Assembly: GCF_009711345.1 (NCBI RefSeq)
Contig: NZ_SMMA01000061.1
Span: 122,361 to 186,360, forward strand
DNA length: 64,000 bases
Source of the DNA: Pseudovibrio flavus
GTDB taxonomy: Bacteria > Pseudomonadota > Alphaproteobacteria > Rhizobiales > Stappiaceae
Direction: 5' to 3'
The notes beneath the pieces are model-generated. The model ran no database searches. It saw nothing but the letters and a program-made list of their open reading frames with translations, and was not told the DNA's origin. The translations under genes were made by a program, and so were the position numbers. Within the stretch, counting starts at the first letter, position 1; the number at the start of each line of letters is the position of its first letter. Below, one piece after another: positions 37,752 through 46,532 of this stretch.

Positions 37752-38659
37752 TAGAAGTACCCTTCCCGCTTTTTCTTCTCCATGGAAGCTGCATCATCGT
37801 GGTCGATCAACCGGCCCTGACGCTCGGAGGTTTTGGCAAGTAGCATCTCGCCGACAACGTCGTTTAGCTCTGTAGCATCAGACTCGATGGCTCCAGTTAG
37901 CGGGTAGCAACCAAGAGTACGGAAACGAACCATCTTCTTTTGCGGGCTCTCCCCTTCAAGCAGCGGGAAGCGCTCATCATCGACCATGAGCAACGTGCCC
38001 GAGCGCTGAACTACAGGCCGTTCTGCAGCAAGATAGAGGGGAACAATGTCGATGCCTTCAGCGAGGATATATTGCCAAATATCCAGCTCGGTCCAATTGG
38101 ATAGAGGAAACGCTCTAATGGACTCACCTTTTGAGACACGCGAGTTATAGATGCTCCAAAGTTCCGGGCGCTGTTTCTTTGGGTCCCATGCATGAGAGGA
38201 GTTTCTGAAGGAAAAGACTCTCTCCTTAGCGCGAGACTTCTCTTCGTCTCGGCGGGCCCCACCGAAAGCAGCATCAAACCCGTATTTGTCGAGAGCCTGC
38301 TTCAAAGCCTCTGTTTTCATCACATGCGTATAGTTGGATGAACCATGATCGAAGGGGTTGATACCTCTTTCGACGCCCTCGGAATTACTATGAACGATGA
38401 GATCAAGGCCAAGCTTGCGAACTGTTTCATCACGAAACTTGATCATCTCCTTAAACTTCCATGTTGTATCAACATGAAGAAGAGGAAATGGAGGTTTAGA
38501 GGGGTAAAACGCCTTAAGTGCTAAATGTAGCATGACTGCAGAGTCTTTACCGATCGAGTAAAGCATAACCGGATTGTTAAACTCTGCCGCCACTTCTCGT
38601 ATAATGTGGATGCTTTCATTTTCCAGTCGCTTAAGGTGCGACAGTTGACCAGCCTCCAT
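37751..38659 (-). CDS. cysD: Sulfate adenylyltransferase subunit 2
   Basis: The catalytic subunit of ATP sulfurylase, 302 residues, normal length. The PP-loop is [20 protein letters not shown] near residues 34-53, and [16 protein letters not shown] near 131-146 and [12 protein letters not shown] near 202-213 are family marks. CysD joins sulfate to ATP to give APS; CysN supplies GTP-driven energy. It lies 71 bases after cysQ and overlaps cysNC by one base. Confidence 0.96.
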   Translation of the reverse strand: MEAGQLSHLKRLENESIHIIREVAAEFNNPVMLYSIGKDSAVMLHLALKAFYPSKPPFPLLHVDTTWKFKEMIKFRDETVRKLGLDLIVHSNSEGVERGINPFDHGSSNYTHVMKTEALKQALDKYGFDAAFGGARRDEEKSRAKERVFSFRNSSHAWDPKKQRPELWSIYNSRVSKGESIRAFPLSNWTELDIWQYILAEGIDIVPLYLAAERPVVQRSGTLLMVDDERFPLLEGESPQKKMVRFRTLGCYPLTGAIESDATELNDVVGEMLLAKTSERQGRLIDHDDAASMEKKKREGYF

Positions 38660-38730
38660 TGGAACACTCCAGATCTAGAAATACTTGTAGTTGCCTAGAC
38701 ACTACTTTTTTTCCGCTGGAATTCCGAAGT

Positions 38731-39540
38731 TCACCAGTTCGAGCTTAAGCCGTAACGGGAAATAATTTCCTCATCTGCCACAGCAACAAAGGAAGGGTTT
38801 GCATAGGCACTCCTATCGCCCTCCTCGCACTTGCCGTAGGTTAGCGGCTCACCACCTTCCACGATGACTGTTCCGCCTGCTGCCAACAAAATTGCATGCC
38901 CTGCCGCAGTATCCCACTCCATAGTAGGCCCCACGCGGGGATAAAAATCAGCAACACCTTCTGCCAGACGGCAAAACTTTAGCGATGAGCCCGCAGCAAT
39001 CAATTCGGCTCCGCTACAACGATTGACGAGTTCAAGCGTTTCTTCGCTCATATGAGAGCGACTGCCAAGAACCTTGGGTGCAGTCATCGTTTTCCGGCAG
39101 GAGATTTCTTGCGGGGCACCAATTACACCGTCCTCAACGGTTGCTTTATAAGCCCCTTTCCCCGCTTCGCCCCAAAATAGCTCACCCAGAGCAGGCGCGT
39201 AGATCACCCCTGCGGTTGGAGTACCATTCTCAATGAGCGCGATATTGACGGTGAACTCGCCATTTCTTTTGATGAACTCACGCGTACCGTCCAGCGGATC
39301 AACGAGAATGAACCGCTCGGAGGTATCTGGAATATTCCCCGCGCTTGATGCTTCTTCAGCAACAACAGGAATTGGAGGAAGGTTGGCCTGCAAGTGAGAG
39401 AGAATAACCTCTTCTGCCGCCTGATCAGCTATTGTTACCGGTGTTCCATCTTTTTTAAGAGCGACACCCATATCGCCCTCGTAAATATCCATTATCTTTT
39501 TGCCGCCAAGCACAGCGGCCTCAATGAAGCATTCAATCAT
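38731..39540 (-). CDS. cysQ: 3'(2'),5'-bisphosphate nucleotidase CysQ
   Basis: A 269-residue phosphatase of the inositol-monophosphatase superfamily. The metal-binding motif DPLDGTREF lies near residues 81-89 and the second signature WDTAAGHAILLAAGG near 205-219. CysQ removes the 3'-phosphate from PAP, the waste left after PAPS is used, and may also limit PAPS. It precedes cysD on the same strand, which links it to the sulfate activation genes. The ribosome binding site is weak, but the N-terminus matches the family from the first residues. Confidence 0.92.
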   Translation of the reverse strand: MIECFIEAAVLGGKKIMDIYEGDMGVALKKDGTPVTIADQAAEEVILSHLQANLPPIPVVAEEASSAGNIPDTSERFILVDPLDGTREFIKRNGEFTVNIALIENGTPTAGVIYAPALGELFWGEAGKGAYKATVEDGVIGAPQEISCRKTMTAPKVLGSRSHMSEETLELVNRCSGAELIAAGSSLKFCRLAEGVADFYPRVGPTMEWDTAAGHAILLAAGGTVIVEGGEPLTYGKCEEGDRSAYANPSFVAVADEEIISRYGLSSNW

Positions 39541-39764
39541 CTATAGTATCCGTAGGCCAAAACGCGGCCTCAAACCTATTGTTTTTAATGTTCGGACGCA
39601 AAAGCATTTTTTTAAACGATTGGCTTTTATCATACGCCACCGGTTCTCCAAGGATTGCCTTTTACAATTTATCAACGACAATTCTTTGAAGACGTAAGAT
39701 CAGCCTTACACTTTAGAATTACAGCCTATATTGATAGGCAAAAGTTTTAATAGGGATACCAGAG

Positions 39765-40640
39765 ATGACAAAGAGAATTCGCAAGGCGGTACTCCCGGTT
39801 GCAGGGCTTGGTACCCGTTTCCTGCCTGCCACAAAAGCCGTACCAAAAGAAATGCTAACGGTTGTCGATAGACCGATTATTCAGTACGTCGTTGATGAAG
39901 CTCGTGCCGCTGGCATTGAGCACATCGTCTTCGTGACTGGCCGCAACAAGCACGTCATCGAAGATCATTTCGATATTGCCTACGAGCTGGAAGAAACGCT
40001 CAACACTCGTGGCAAAGAAGAAGCTCTCGGGCTTTTGGAGAAATTCCGCCCTGAAGCTGGCACCACCAGCTTTACCCGTCAGCAGGCACCGCTAGGCCTT
40101 GGCCACGCAGTCTGGTGCGCCCGTGATTTGATCGGAAATGAGCCATTTGCTGTTCTTCTCCCAGATATGGTGATGAAATCCGAGCCGGGTTGTCTTGCGC
40201 AGATGGTGCAGACTTATGAAGCCCACGGCGGCAACGTGATTTCGGTAGAAGAAGTGCCTTGGGACCAGACCCACAAATACGGCGTTGTAGTCAAAGGCGA
40301 TACCTTTGCAGATGGCAGCTTTCCTATTACCGGCATGGTAGAGAAACCTGCACAGGGTACAGCACCATCCAATCTGTACATCAATGGCCGATACATTCTG
40401 CAGCCTGAAATCTTTGATCTTCTTGAAAAGCAGGAAAAAGGCGCAGGTGGCGAGATCCAGCTGACCGATGCCATGCTTTCGCTCATGCAGCAGCAGAACT
40501 TCTTCGGCGTCGAGTTCAAAGGTGATACCTATGACTGCGGCTCCAAAGCAGGCTTCCTCATGGCAAACATTGCCTTTGCCCTTGAAAATGAAGAGTTGTC
40601 GGAAGAAATCCGCCCGCTTCTTCAAAAACTGCTCGGCTAA
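39765..40640 (+). CDS. galU: UTP--glucose-1-phosphate uridylyltransferase
   Basis: GalU, 291 residues, makes UDP-glucose from UTP and glucose 1-phosphate. The nucleotide-binding start [24 protein letters not shown] is partly shown by [13 protein letters not shown] at residues 13-25, with [16 protein letters not shown] following. AVLLPDMVM near residue 130 and GMVEKPAQG near 190 are further marks. It is followed by its own terminator and then a UDP-sugar dehydrogenase, so the region supplies nucleotide sugars for surface polysaccharides. Confidence 0.96.
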   Translation: MTKRIRKAVLPVAGLGTRFLPATKAVPKEMLTVVDRPIIQYVVDEARAAGIEHIVFVTGRNKHVIEDHFDIAYELEETLNTRGKEEALGLLEKFRPEAGTTSFTRQQAPLGLGHAVWCARDLIGNEPFAVLLPDMVMKSEPGCLAQMVQTYEAHGGNVISVEEVPWDQTHKYGVVVKGDTFADGSFPITGMVEKPAQGTAPSNLYINGRYILQPEIFDLLEKQEKGAGGEIQLTDAMLSLMQQQNFFGVEFKGDTYDCGSKAGFLMANIAFALENEELSEEIRPLLQKLLG

Positions 40641-40662
40641 ATTAGGCCCAATACCTCATTTA

Positions 40663-40688
40663 AAAGCCGGCGACTACGTCGGCTTTTT
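40663..40688 (+). terminator. Intrinsic terminator of galU
   Basis: AAAGCCG and CGGCTTT, extended inward by CG/CG across a mismatch, form a stem with an ACTA loop and end in TTTTT, 22 bases after the galU stop. Confidence 0.85.
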
Positions 40689-40792
40689 CGTATCCTCTCC
40701 CTTTAGCCACCCTAAATTTGAGAAGTTTAAGCAGTCGCTTGTTGTCAGTAGCATGAGCCTACCATTTGCAAAGTTGATCAGGCTCTTCATAA

Positions 40793-42085
40793 ATGTCCGC
40801 AAAAAAGGTTCTATCAGTAACAGGTCTTGGCTATGTAGGGCTGCCTGTCGCCGTCAGCTTTGCAAATGCAGGCTTTAAAACAATAGCCTTTGACAGCAAC
40901 CCAAACCGGATAGCCGCACTTGCAAACGCTGTAGACATCACGGGAAGCGCAAGTAAGGAAGAACTGTCTCGAGACAACCTGCTGCTAACAAATTCAGCCG
41001 AAGACCTTGGCTCTGCCAGCATTCATATCGTTGCAGTTCCCACACCGGTGACGGATGCAAAAACTCCCGATCTCACGGCGCTTCAGTCGGCACTAACCAC
41101 AATCGGTGAGCGGCTCAAGAAGGGCGATACCGTGGTGATTGAGTCCACTGTCTATCCCGGCCTATGTGACGAGTTCGCTCTCCCCATTTTGGAGCAAAAC
41201 GCTGGCCTGGTGTGTAATCGCGACTTTTCGATTGGTTATTCCCCAGAACGTATTAATCCGGGAGATGGAACTCACACATTTGCATCCATCACGAAGATAG
41301 TTTCTGCAAGCAATTCCGCCGCATTGGAAGAGCTGGCAGAACTTTACGGCAAGGTTGTTAACGCAGGCATTTTCAGGGCTCCCTCCATAAAAGCTGCAGA
41401 AGCCGCCAAAGCGATTGAGAACACGCAAAGGGATCTCAATATTGCGCTGATGAACGAGCTATCAGTCCTGTTTCATGCAATGGACCTTGATACGCGCGAT
41501 GTATTGGAAGCTGCGGGAACCAAATGGAATTTCCTTCCCTTTTCTCCCGGATTGGTAGGAGGCCACTGCATCGGCGTTGACCCCTACTACCTAACGCACA
41601 AAGCTCATGAGCTTGGCATTACGCCACAAGTGATAACAGCGGGTCGCGGTACGAATGAAGCGATGCCAGCCTTTATAGCGGTGCAAATCATTCAAGGTTG
41701 CGTAAAACTTGCCCGCCCTATGCCGCCGCATATCGCCGTATTGGGCATCACCTACAAGGCAGACGTTCCAGATATCCGAAATTCAAAGGCCTTGGATCTT
41801 GTGTCAGAGCTTCAAAAATTCGGCGCGACCGTTGATGTGTTTGACCCCTTAGTGAAGCAAGCGGGCATTAGACTACCCGATAGTGTGGAAGAGCCGGAAA
41901 AGCCTCGCGCTGAGGCATATGACGCAGTCGTTCTGGCTGTGCCTCATAAGGTGTTTCTTACCGCAGGAGATATGTGGGAGGCTGTCCTTCCGCTTTTGGG
42001 CAACGGAACGACTTTCGTTGCCGATATTCCGGCTGCTTTGGATAGAAAAAAGGCGCCAGAGGATATCGTCCTCTGGCGCCTCTAA
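40793..42085 (+). CDS. UDP-sugar 6-dehydrogenase (TviB/WbpO-like)
   Basis: A 430-residue nucleotide-sugar dehydrogenase that oxidises a UDP-sugar twice to the uronate. The NAD site is TGLGYVGLPVA at 10-20, YSPERINPGD lies at 149-158, K206 is in AAKAIENT, and the catalytic cysteine C259 is in GGHCIGVDPYYL. The ERINPGD motif and the overall pattern fit enzymes acting on UDP-N-acetylhexosamines (WbpO, TviB) more than UDP-glucose dehydrogenase, though galU and galE are in the window. The last 12 codons also form the terminator hairpin for the convergent tgt gene. Confidence 0.88.
   Translation: MSAKKVLSVTGLGYVGLPVAVSFANAGFKTIAFDSNPNRIAALANAVDITGSASKEELSRDNLLLTNSAEDLGSASIHIVAVPTPVTDAKTPDLTALQSALTTIGERLKKGDTVVIESTVYPGLCDEFALPILEQNAGLVCNRDFSIGYSPERINPGDGTHTFASITKIVSASNSAALEELAELYGKVVNAGIFRAPSIKAAEAAKAIENTQRDLNIALMNELSVLFHAMDLDTRDVLEAAGTKWNFLPFSPGLVGGHCIGVDPYYLTHKAHELGITPQVITAGRGTNEAMPAFIAVQIIQGCVKLARPMPPHIAVLGITYKADVPDIRNSKALDLVSELQKFGATVDVFDPLVKQAGIRLPDSVEEPEKPRAEAYDAVVLAVPHKVFLTAGDMWEAVLPLLGNGTTFVADIPAALDRKKAPEDIVLWRL
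42045..42081 (-). terminator. Intrinsic terminator of queA-tgt, inside the end of the convergent gene
   Basis: A perfect 13-pair stem (42051-42063 with 42069-42081, five-base loop) followed on the minus strand by TTTTTT. It lies wholly within the coding region of the UDP-sugar dehydrogenase, whose last residues (KKAPEDIVLWRL) it encodes, and 26 bases after the tgt stop. Confidence 0.92.
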
Positions 42086-42106
42086 ATTCAGCACTAAAAA
42101 GGGAAG

Positions 42107-43264
42107 TTACGACCAAACGTATGGCGCGACATCGCCGCGTGCCCAATCTTCCTTGGTTTTAGCGCGGAATTCTTCAAAACGGTGCTCTTCAATCGCTTGA
42201 CGAATTTCACGCATCAAGGTCTGGTAGTACGCAAGGTTGTTCCAAGTCAGCAACATGCCAGCAAGGCCTTCGTTCACGCGAACGAGGTGATGGAGGTACG
42301 CACGGGAGTAATCGCGGGTCGCAGGACAATCTGCGGTCTCGTCCAGCGGACGCGGGTCTTCAGAGTGACGAGCGTTTTTCAGGTTCACTTTGCCATATCG
42401 GGTATAGGCAAGACCGTGACGGCCAGCGCGGGTTGGCATAACACAGTCGAACTGGTCGATACCACGTGCAACACTTTCCAGCATATCTTCAGGAGTGCCA
42501 ACACCCATGAGGTAACGAGGCTTGTCCTTTGGCATCACAGGCGTCGTGACTTCCAGCATCTTCAGCATAACAGCCTGCGGCTCACCAACGGCTAGACCAC
42601 CAACGGAATAACCCTCAAACGGCATTTTGCCCAGCTCTTCAGCGGACTGAATACGAAGATCAGGCACATCGCCGCCCTGAACAATACCGTAAAGGCCCTG
42701 CCCGCGTTCGACGCCGCCCATTTTTTCGAACTGCTTGCGAGAACGCTCAGCCCAACGAAGGGAAAGCTGCATAGCGCGTTCTACTTCCTCGCGCTCTGCC
42801 GGCAGGCCGATACATTCGTCAAGCTGCATCTGGATATCGGAACCAAGCAACTGCTGGATTTCGATAGAGCGCTCTGGCGACATGTGATGGCGCGAACCGT
42901 CGTGGTGCGACTGGAAGGTAACGCCTTCTTCATCCAGCTTGCGAAGCTGGGCAAGAGACATAACCTGAAAACCGCCGGAATCGGTCAAAATAGTATGCGG
43001 CCAGTTCATGAATTTGTGCAGACCGCCCAGCTTGGCAACGCGCTCTGCAGTCGGGCGCAGCATCAGGTGATAGGTGTTGCCAAGAACAACATCAGCACCC
43101 AGCTCACGAACCTGACCCGGATACATAGCCTTCACGGTCGCCTGCGTACCAACCGGCATAAAGGCCGGTGTCTGTACAGTGCCATGAGGCGTGGTGATTT
43201 CACCGCGACGAGCCATGCCATCGGTGGTTTTCAGCTCAAAGGAAAATGGTTTCTTTTCGCTCAT
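42107..43264 (-). CDS. tgt: tRNA-guanine transglycosylase lacking most zinc ligands
   Basis: A 385-residue bacterial Tgt, which swaps guanine 34 for preQ1 in tRNAs with GUN anticodons. Active-site residues are in place: D95 in ILTDSGGFQ and D273 in [13 protein letters not shown] (D102 and D280 in the Zymomonas enzyme), with GGLAVGEPQ near 222-230. The zinc site is not: lining up with the Zymomonas numbering (offset 7), C318 is A311, C320 is C313, C323 is T316 and H349 is N342. DNA of this stretch was retranslated to confirm. Start overlaps the queA stop by one base (TAATG). Confidence 0.95.
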   Translation of the reverse strand: MSEKKPFSFELKTTDGMARRGEITTPHGTVQTPAFMPVGTQATVKAMYPGQVRELGADVVLGNTYHLMLRPTAERVAKLGGLHKFMNWPHTILTDSGGFQVMSLAQLRKLDEEGVTFQSHHDGSRHHMSPERSIEIQQLLGSDIQMQLDECIGLPAEREEVERAMQLSLRWAERSRKQFEKMGGVERGQGLYGIVQGGDVPDLRIQSAEELGKMPFEGYSVGGLAVGEPQAVMLKMLEVTTPVMPKDKPRYLMGVGTPEDMLESVARGIDQFDCVMPTRAGRHGLAYTRYGKVNLKNARHSEDPRPLDETADCPATRDYSRAYLHHLVRVNEGLAGMLLTWNNLAYYQTLMREIRQAIEEHRFEEFRAKTKEDWARGDVAPYVWS

Positions 43265-44349
43265 TATTCAGCATCCTTTGGGAACAGCAGCGAACTGTCG
43301 CCGTAACTGTAAAAACGGTAACCGGTTTCAATGGCGTATGAATAAGCCTGTTTCATCTCTTCCATACCAGCAAACGCGCTCACAAGCATAAAGAGCGTCG
43401 ATTTTGGCAGGTGGAAGTTTGTCATCAAGGCATCAACAGCGCGGAATTTATAACCCGGTGTAATGAAGATATCGGTAGATTTGGAGATCGGATGAATGAT
43501 GCGATCTTCACTCGCCGATGTTTCAAGAATTCTCAAAGAGGTCGTACCAACGCTGACAACCTTGTTGCCGCGTGCACGAACAGCGTTCAGCGCTGCGGCT
43601 GTTTCTTCGCTGATCTCACCCCACTCATGGTGCATCTTGTGGTCATCAGTATTGTCTGCCTTCACTGGCAGGAAGGTACCAGCGCCAACGTGAAGCGTTA
43701 CGAAGTGCTTCTCGATGCCTCGTTCTTCCAGCGCCTTGAACAAACGATCTGTAAAATGAAGGCCTGCTGTCGGCGCAGCCACCGCCCCTTTATGGCGAGC
43801 ATAGATGGTCTGATAATCGGCGCGGTCCTGCTCGTCTTCAGCACGCTTGGAAGCGATGTAAGGCGGTAGCGGAATATGGCCGACTTCCGCAATAGCGGTA
43901 TCAAGCTCGTTTGCAGTCTTGTTGAAACGGAAGAGAACGTCGCCGTCCTCGGTCTTTTCTTCAACCAGCGCTGAGAGTGTCGCGCTCTCAACTTCTTCAG
44001 CGCTAAAGCAGAAGCGAACGGTATCGCCAACTTTCAGCTTCTTGGCCGGACGCACAAACGCGCGCCACGCATCTGCCTCAACACGCTGATGCAGCGTCAC
44101 GCCTACTTTGGCGGTCACATCATCGCGTGTTCTAAAACCCAAAAGCTGGGCAGGAATAACCTTGGTATCATTGAAAACCAGCGCGTCGCCCGGCTCCAGC
44201 AAATCGGCAAGGTCCATAACCCCCTTGTCGCTTAGCAGTTCATCACCATTCGGGCGCACCACCAGCATTCGCGCACTATCACGCGGTGCTACGGGCCGTA
44301 GGGCAATGTTTTCCGTAGGCAGATTAAAATTAAATTCCTCGACGCGCAT
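43264..44349 (-). CDS. queA: S-adenosylmethionine:tRNA ribosyltransferase-isomerase
   Basis: QueA, 361 residues, which builds epoxyqueuosine from preQ1-modified tRNA and S-adenosylmethionine. Family stretches are [22 protein letters not shown] split over residues 6-27, [18 protein letters not shown] near 54-71, [13 protein letters not shown] near 193-205 and [12 protein letters not shown] [11 protein letters not shown] near 220-230. The gene precedes tgt with a one-base overlap, so the two queuosine enzymes are made together. No preQ1 riboswitch is seen upstream. Confidence 0.96.
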   Translation of the reverse strand: MRVEEFNFNLPTENIALRPVAPRDSARMLVVRPNGDELLSDKGVMDLADLLEPGDALVFNDTKVIPAQLLGFRTRDDVTAKVGVTLHQRVEADAWRAFVRPAKKLKVGDTVRFCFSAEEVESATLSALVEEKTEDGDVLFRFNKTANELDTAIAEVGHIPLPPYIASKRAEDEQDRADYQTIYARHKGAVAAPTAGLHFTDRLFKALEERGIEKHFVTLHVGAGTFLPVKADNTDDHKMHHEWGEISEETAAALNAVRARGNKVVSVGTTSLRILETSASEDRIIHPISKSTDIFITPGYKFRAVDALMTNFHLPKSTLFMLVSAFAGMEEMKQAYSYAIETGYRFYSYGDSSLLFPKDAE

Positions 44350-44579
44350 GAAAAGCCTTCAATCTCAAAGCCTAGCAGCGGCAGACAGCTCGCGCTTAGT
44401 AGCTTTTTCTTTTCCAGAATTGCCACCGGATCAATCGCAAATCAGGGGCAACGGGGTCTTAACTTTGGATTGGCCCCTCGTCAACACCTAGAAGATTTTC
44501 AGCGGTATTTGAGGCACCCGTCTAACCAGCAATCAATAAGCCCAGCCTCTTAAGTTCCATCGAAAAGCTATGGGCATCC

Positions 44580-44609
44580 AAAATAAAAGAGGGCCCGAAC
44601 GGACCCTCT
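44580..44609 (-). terminator. Intrinsic terminator of the cyclophilin genes
   Basis: On the minus strand AGAGGG..CCG and CGG..CCCTCT pair around a TTCG-type loop and are followed by TTTTATTTT. It lies 27 bases after the cytoplasmic cyclophilin stop and so separates it from queA. Confidence 0.88.
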
Positions 44610-44636
44610 TTCAATGCATTGGAATGCAATGACCGA

Positions 44637-45107
44637 TTAGAGGTCAGCAGCAATCTTTGCAGACACGATGTGATCAGGGTTAGCCACTGGCTCACCGCGT
44701 TTGATCTTGTCTACGTTTTCCATGCCGGAAATCACTTTACCCCAAACGGTGTACTGACCGTCGAGCCAAGAGCAATCTGCAAAGCAGATGAAGAACTGGC
44801 TGTCACCGGAGTTAGGGTCCATAGAGCGAGCCATGGAGCAAGTGCCGCGGGTGTGTGGCTCTGCGTTGAACTCAGCCTTCAGCTTCTTGCCAGAACCGCC
44901 GGTGCCGGTGCCGTGTGGGCAGCCGGTCTGCGCCATGAAGCCATCGATTACGCGGTGGAACACGATGCCGTTGTAGAAACCTTCACGAACCAGTTCCTTG
45001 ATGCGGGCAACGTGGTTAGGTGCCAGATCAGGACGCATTTCGATGACAACTTCGCCCTTGGTGGTTTCAAGAACGATGGTGTTTTCAGGGTCTTTGTAGT
45101 CAGCCAC
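44637..45107 (-). CDS. ppiB: Peptidyl-prolyl cis-trans isomerase, cyclophilin type, cytoplasmic
   Basis: A 156-residue cyclophilin without a signal peptide. Catalytic-site stretches are FHRVIDGFMAQTGCPHGTGTGG around 50-71 and SQFFICFADCSWLDGQYTVWGKV near 107-129. It speeds rotation about Xaa-Pro bonds. It lies 63 bases after a second, exported cyclophilin of very similar sequence, so the pair arose by duplication with a split in location. This pair next to coaD and queA is conserved in Rhizobiales. Confidence 0.93.
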   Translation of the reverse strand: MADYKDPENTIVLETTKGEVVIEMRPDLAPNHVARIKELVREGFYNGIVFHRVIDGFMAQTGCPHGTGTGGSGKKLKAEFNAEPHTRGTCSMARSMDPNSGDSQFFICFADCSWLDGQYTVWGKVISGMENVDKIKRGEPVANPDHIVSAKIAADL

Positions 45108-45170
45108 AGGCTTTCCCCTAGGTTAGAGTTTGTTTTCTTGCTCAGTCGCCAGCTTTACCGCTTTTGAAAC

Positions 45171-45692
45171 TTACTTCGCAAGCCACATCTTTACGATCTT
45201 GTCCGGATTTTGAACAGGTTCGCCGCGTTTGATGTTGTCTACGTGCTCCATGCCGGAAACCACTTCACCAAATACGGTGTACTGGCCGTTCAGCCATGGA
45301 CCATCATTGAACATGATAAAGAACTGGGAGTTTGCGCTGTCAGGGTGTGCAGCACGTGCCATACCCAGTGTACCGCGCTTGAAGGTCTCGTTAGAGAACT
45401 CGGCCTTCACGTTGCCAAGGTCAGAACCACCACGGCCAGTTCCGGTCGGGTCACCGGTCTGCGCCATAAAGCCGTCGATTACGCGGTGGAACACGATGCC
45501 ATCATAAAAGCCCTGCTTGGTCAGGGTCTTGATACGCTCAACATGCTGAGGCGCAAGATCAGGACGCAGCTGAATTTCAACCACACCGTCTTTAAGCTCC
45601 ATGTAAAGGGTATTTTCGTCAGCTGCTTGCGCACTCATGCCAAACAACAGGCTGCCGACCAGAAGAAGCGCTGCACTAAATGTCCGAAGCAC
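45171..45692 (-). CDS. ppiA: Peptidyl-prolyl cis-trans isomerase, cyclophilin type, exported
   Basis: A 173-residue cyclophilin with a signal peptide (about residues 1-23, ending MSAQAAD), so it acts in the periplasm. FHRVIDGFMAQTGDPTGTGRGGSDLG and SQFFIMFNDGPWLNGQYTVFGEV carry the active site. Apart from the signal peptide it closely matches the cytoplasmic copy downstream. It lies 150 bases after coaD on the same strand, with a GGGAAGG/CCTTCCC hairpin in that gap that lacks a T-run. Confidence 0.92.
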   Translation of the reverse strand: MLRTFSAALLLVGSLLFGMSAQAADENTLYMELKDGVVEIQLRPDLAPQHVERIKTLTKQGFYDGIVFHRVIDGFMAQTGDPTGTGRGGSDLGNVKAEFSNETFKRGTLGMARAAHPDSANSQFFIMFNDGPWLNGQYTVFGEVVSGMEHVDNIKRGEPVQNPDKIVKMWLAK

Positions 45693-45842
45693 TGCTCGTT
45701 TCCTTATATTAAATGAGTAAGTGGGAAGGCAGTCACCTTCCCGGCGAAACTTTCATCTTCAGAGCGCTAGGAGGTAACAACCTGCCGAACCGCTCTCATT
45801 CCTTAGTTCCCAGAGTCTTTTTTGCCTCTATGGGAATATCCG

Positions 45843-46346
45843 TTAGCTTGCCAAGCGTTTATCGAGCGCCTTCTTCACGCAATCCGGCACGAACAGGTCA
45901 TATTGACCGCCCATCTTGGCAATCTGTCGAACAAGTGTTGCAGTAATAGGGCGAGTTTCAGGAGATGCTGGCAGGAACACAGTTTTGATATCGGGCGCCA
46001 TTGCACCGTTCATTCCCGCCATCTGCATTTCGTAGTTCAAATCGGTGCTGTCACGCAGGCCGCGGATCAATACATTCGCGCCAAGATCTCGTGCAGCATC
46101 CACCACAAGGCCATCAAAGGCGACTGTGCGAACGCGGCCAGCAGCTTCTGCGCCAAGCTCTTCGGTCACCGCTTGGTCAATCAACTCAACACGCTCTTCA
46201 AACGTGAAAAGCGGCACCTTTCCCGGGTGAATGCCAATGGCAACAACTACTTCATCGGCCAGCGCCAGCGCCTGCTCTAGAATGTCGATATGGCCGTTGG
46301 TCACCGGATCAAATGAACCGGGATAAACTGCAATACGCTTCATCAA
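45843..46346 (-). CDS. coaD: Phosphopantetheine adenylyltransferase
   Basis: CoaD, 167 residues, the fourth step of coenzyme A synthesis, joining 4'-phosphopantetheine and ATP to dephospho-CoA. The nucleotidyl-transferase motif is [15 protein letters not shown] at 8-22 (T/HxGH type), with [19 protein letters not shown] around 95-113 and [17 protein letters not shown] near 126-142. It follows gyrA with a terminator in between and precedes the cyclophilin pair. Confidence 0.96.
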   Translation of the reverse strand: MMKRIAVYPGSFDPVTNGHIDILEQALALADEVVVAIGIHPGKVPLFTFEERVELIDQAVTEELGAEAAGRVRTVAFDGLVVDAARDLGANVLIRGLRDSTDLNYEMQMAGMNGAMAPDIKTVFLPASPETRPITATLVRQIAKMGGQYDLFVPDCVKKALDKRLAS

Positions 46347-46474
46347 TGCACCTTTGATCCCTCAAAAAACGTTCTGATCTATGGATAAAGGGGCATTGAA
46401 ACAGGTGCAATGCCTATCTGCCACAACTGACAAGCAATCGCAGGGTTTAGCTCCCACACTCGCCCGGCCAAAAC

Positions 46475-46503
46475 GCAAAAATGCCAGCCCGAAGGCTGGC
46501 ATT
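46475..46503 (-). terminator. Intrinsic terminator of gyrA
   Basis: AATGCCAGCC and GGCTGGCATT form a ten-pair stem with a four-base loop. On the minus strand it runs into TTTTTGCGTTTT, 30 bases after the gyrA stop. Confidence 0.9.
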
Positions 46504-46532
46504 CTCAATCTCAAAATCGTGCTTGAAGCAGC

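Noticed and set aside
44350..44640. preQ1 riboswitch in front of queA-tgt
   Set aside because: The gap holds the cyclophilin terminator, but I found no preQ1-type pseudoknot pattern.
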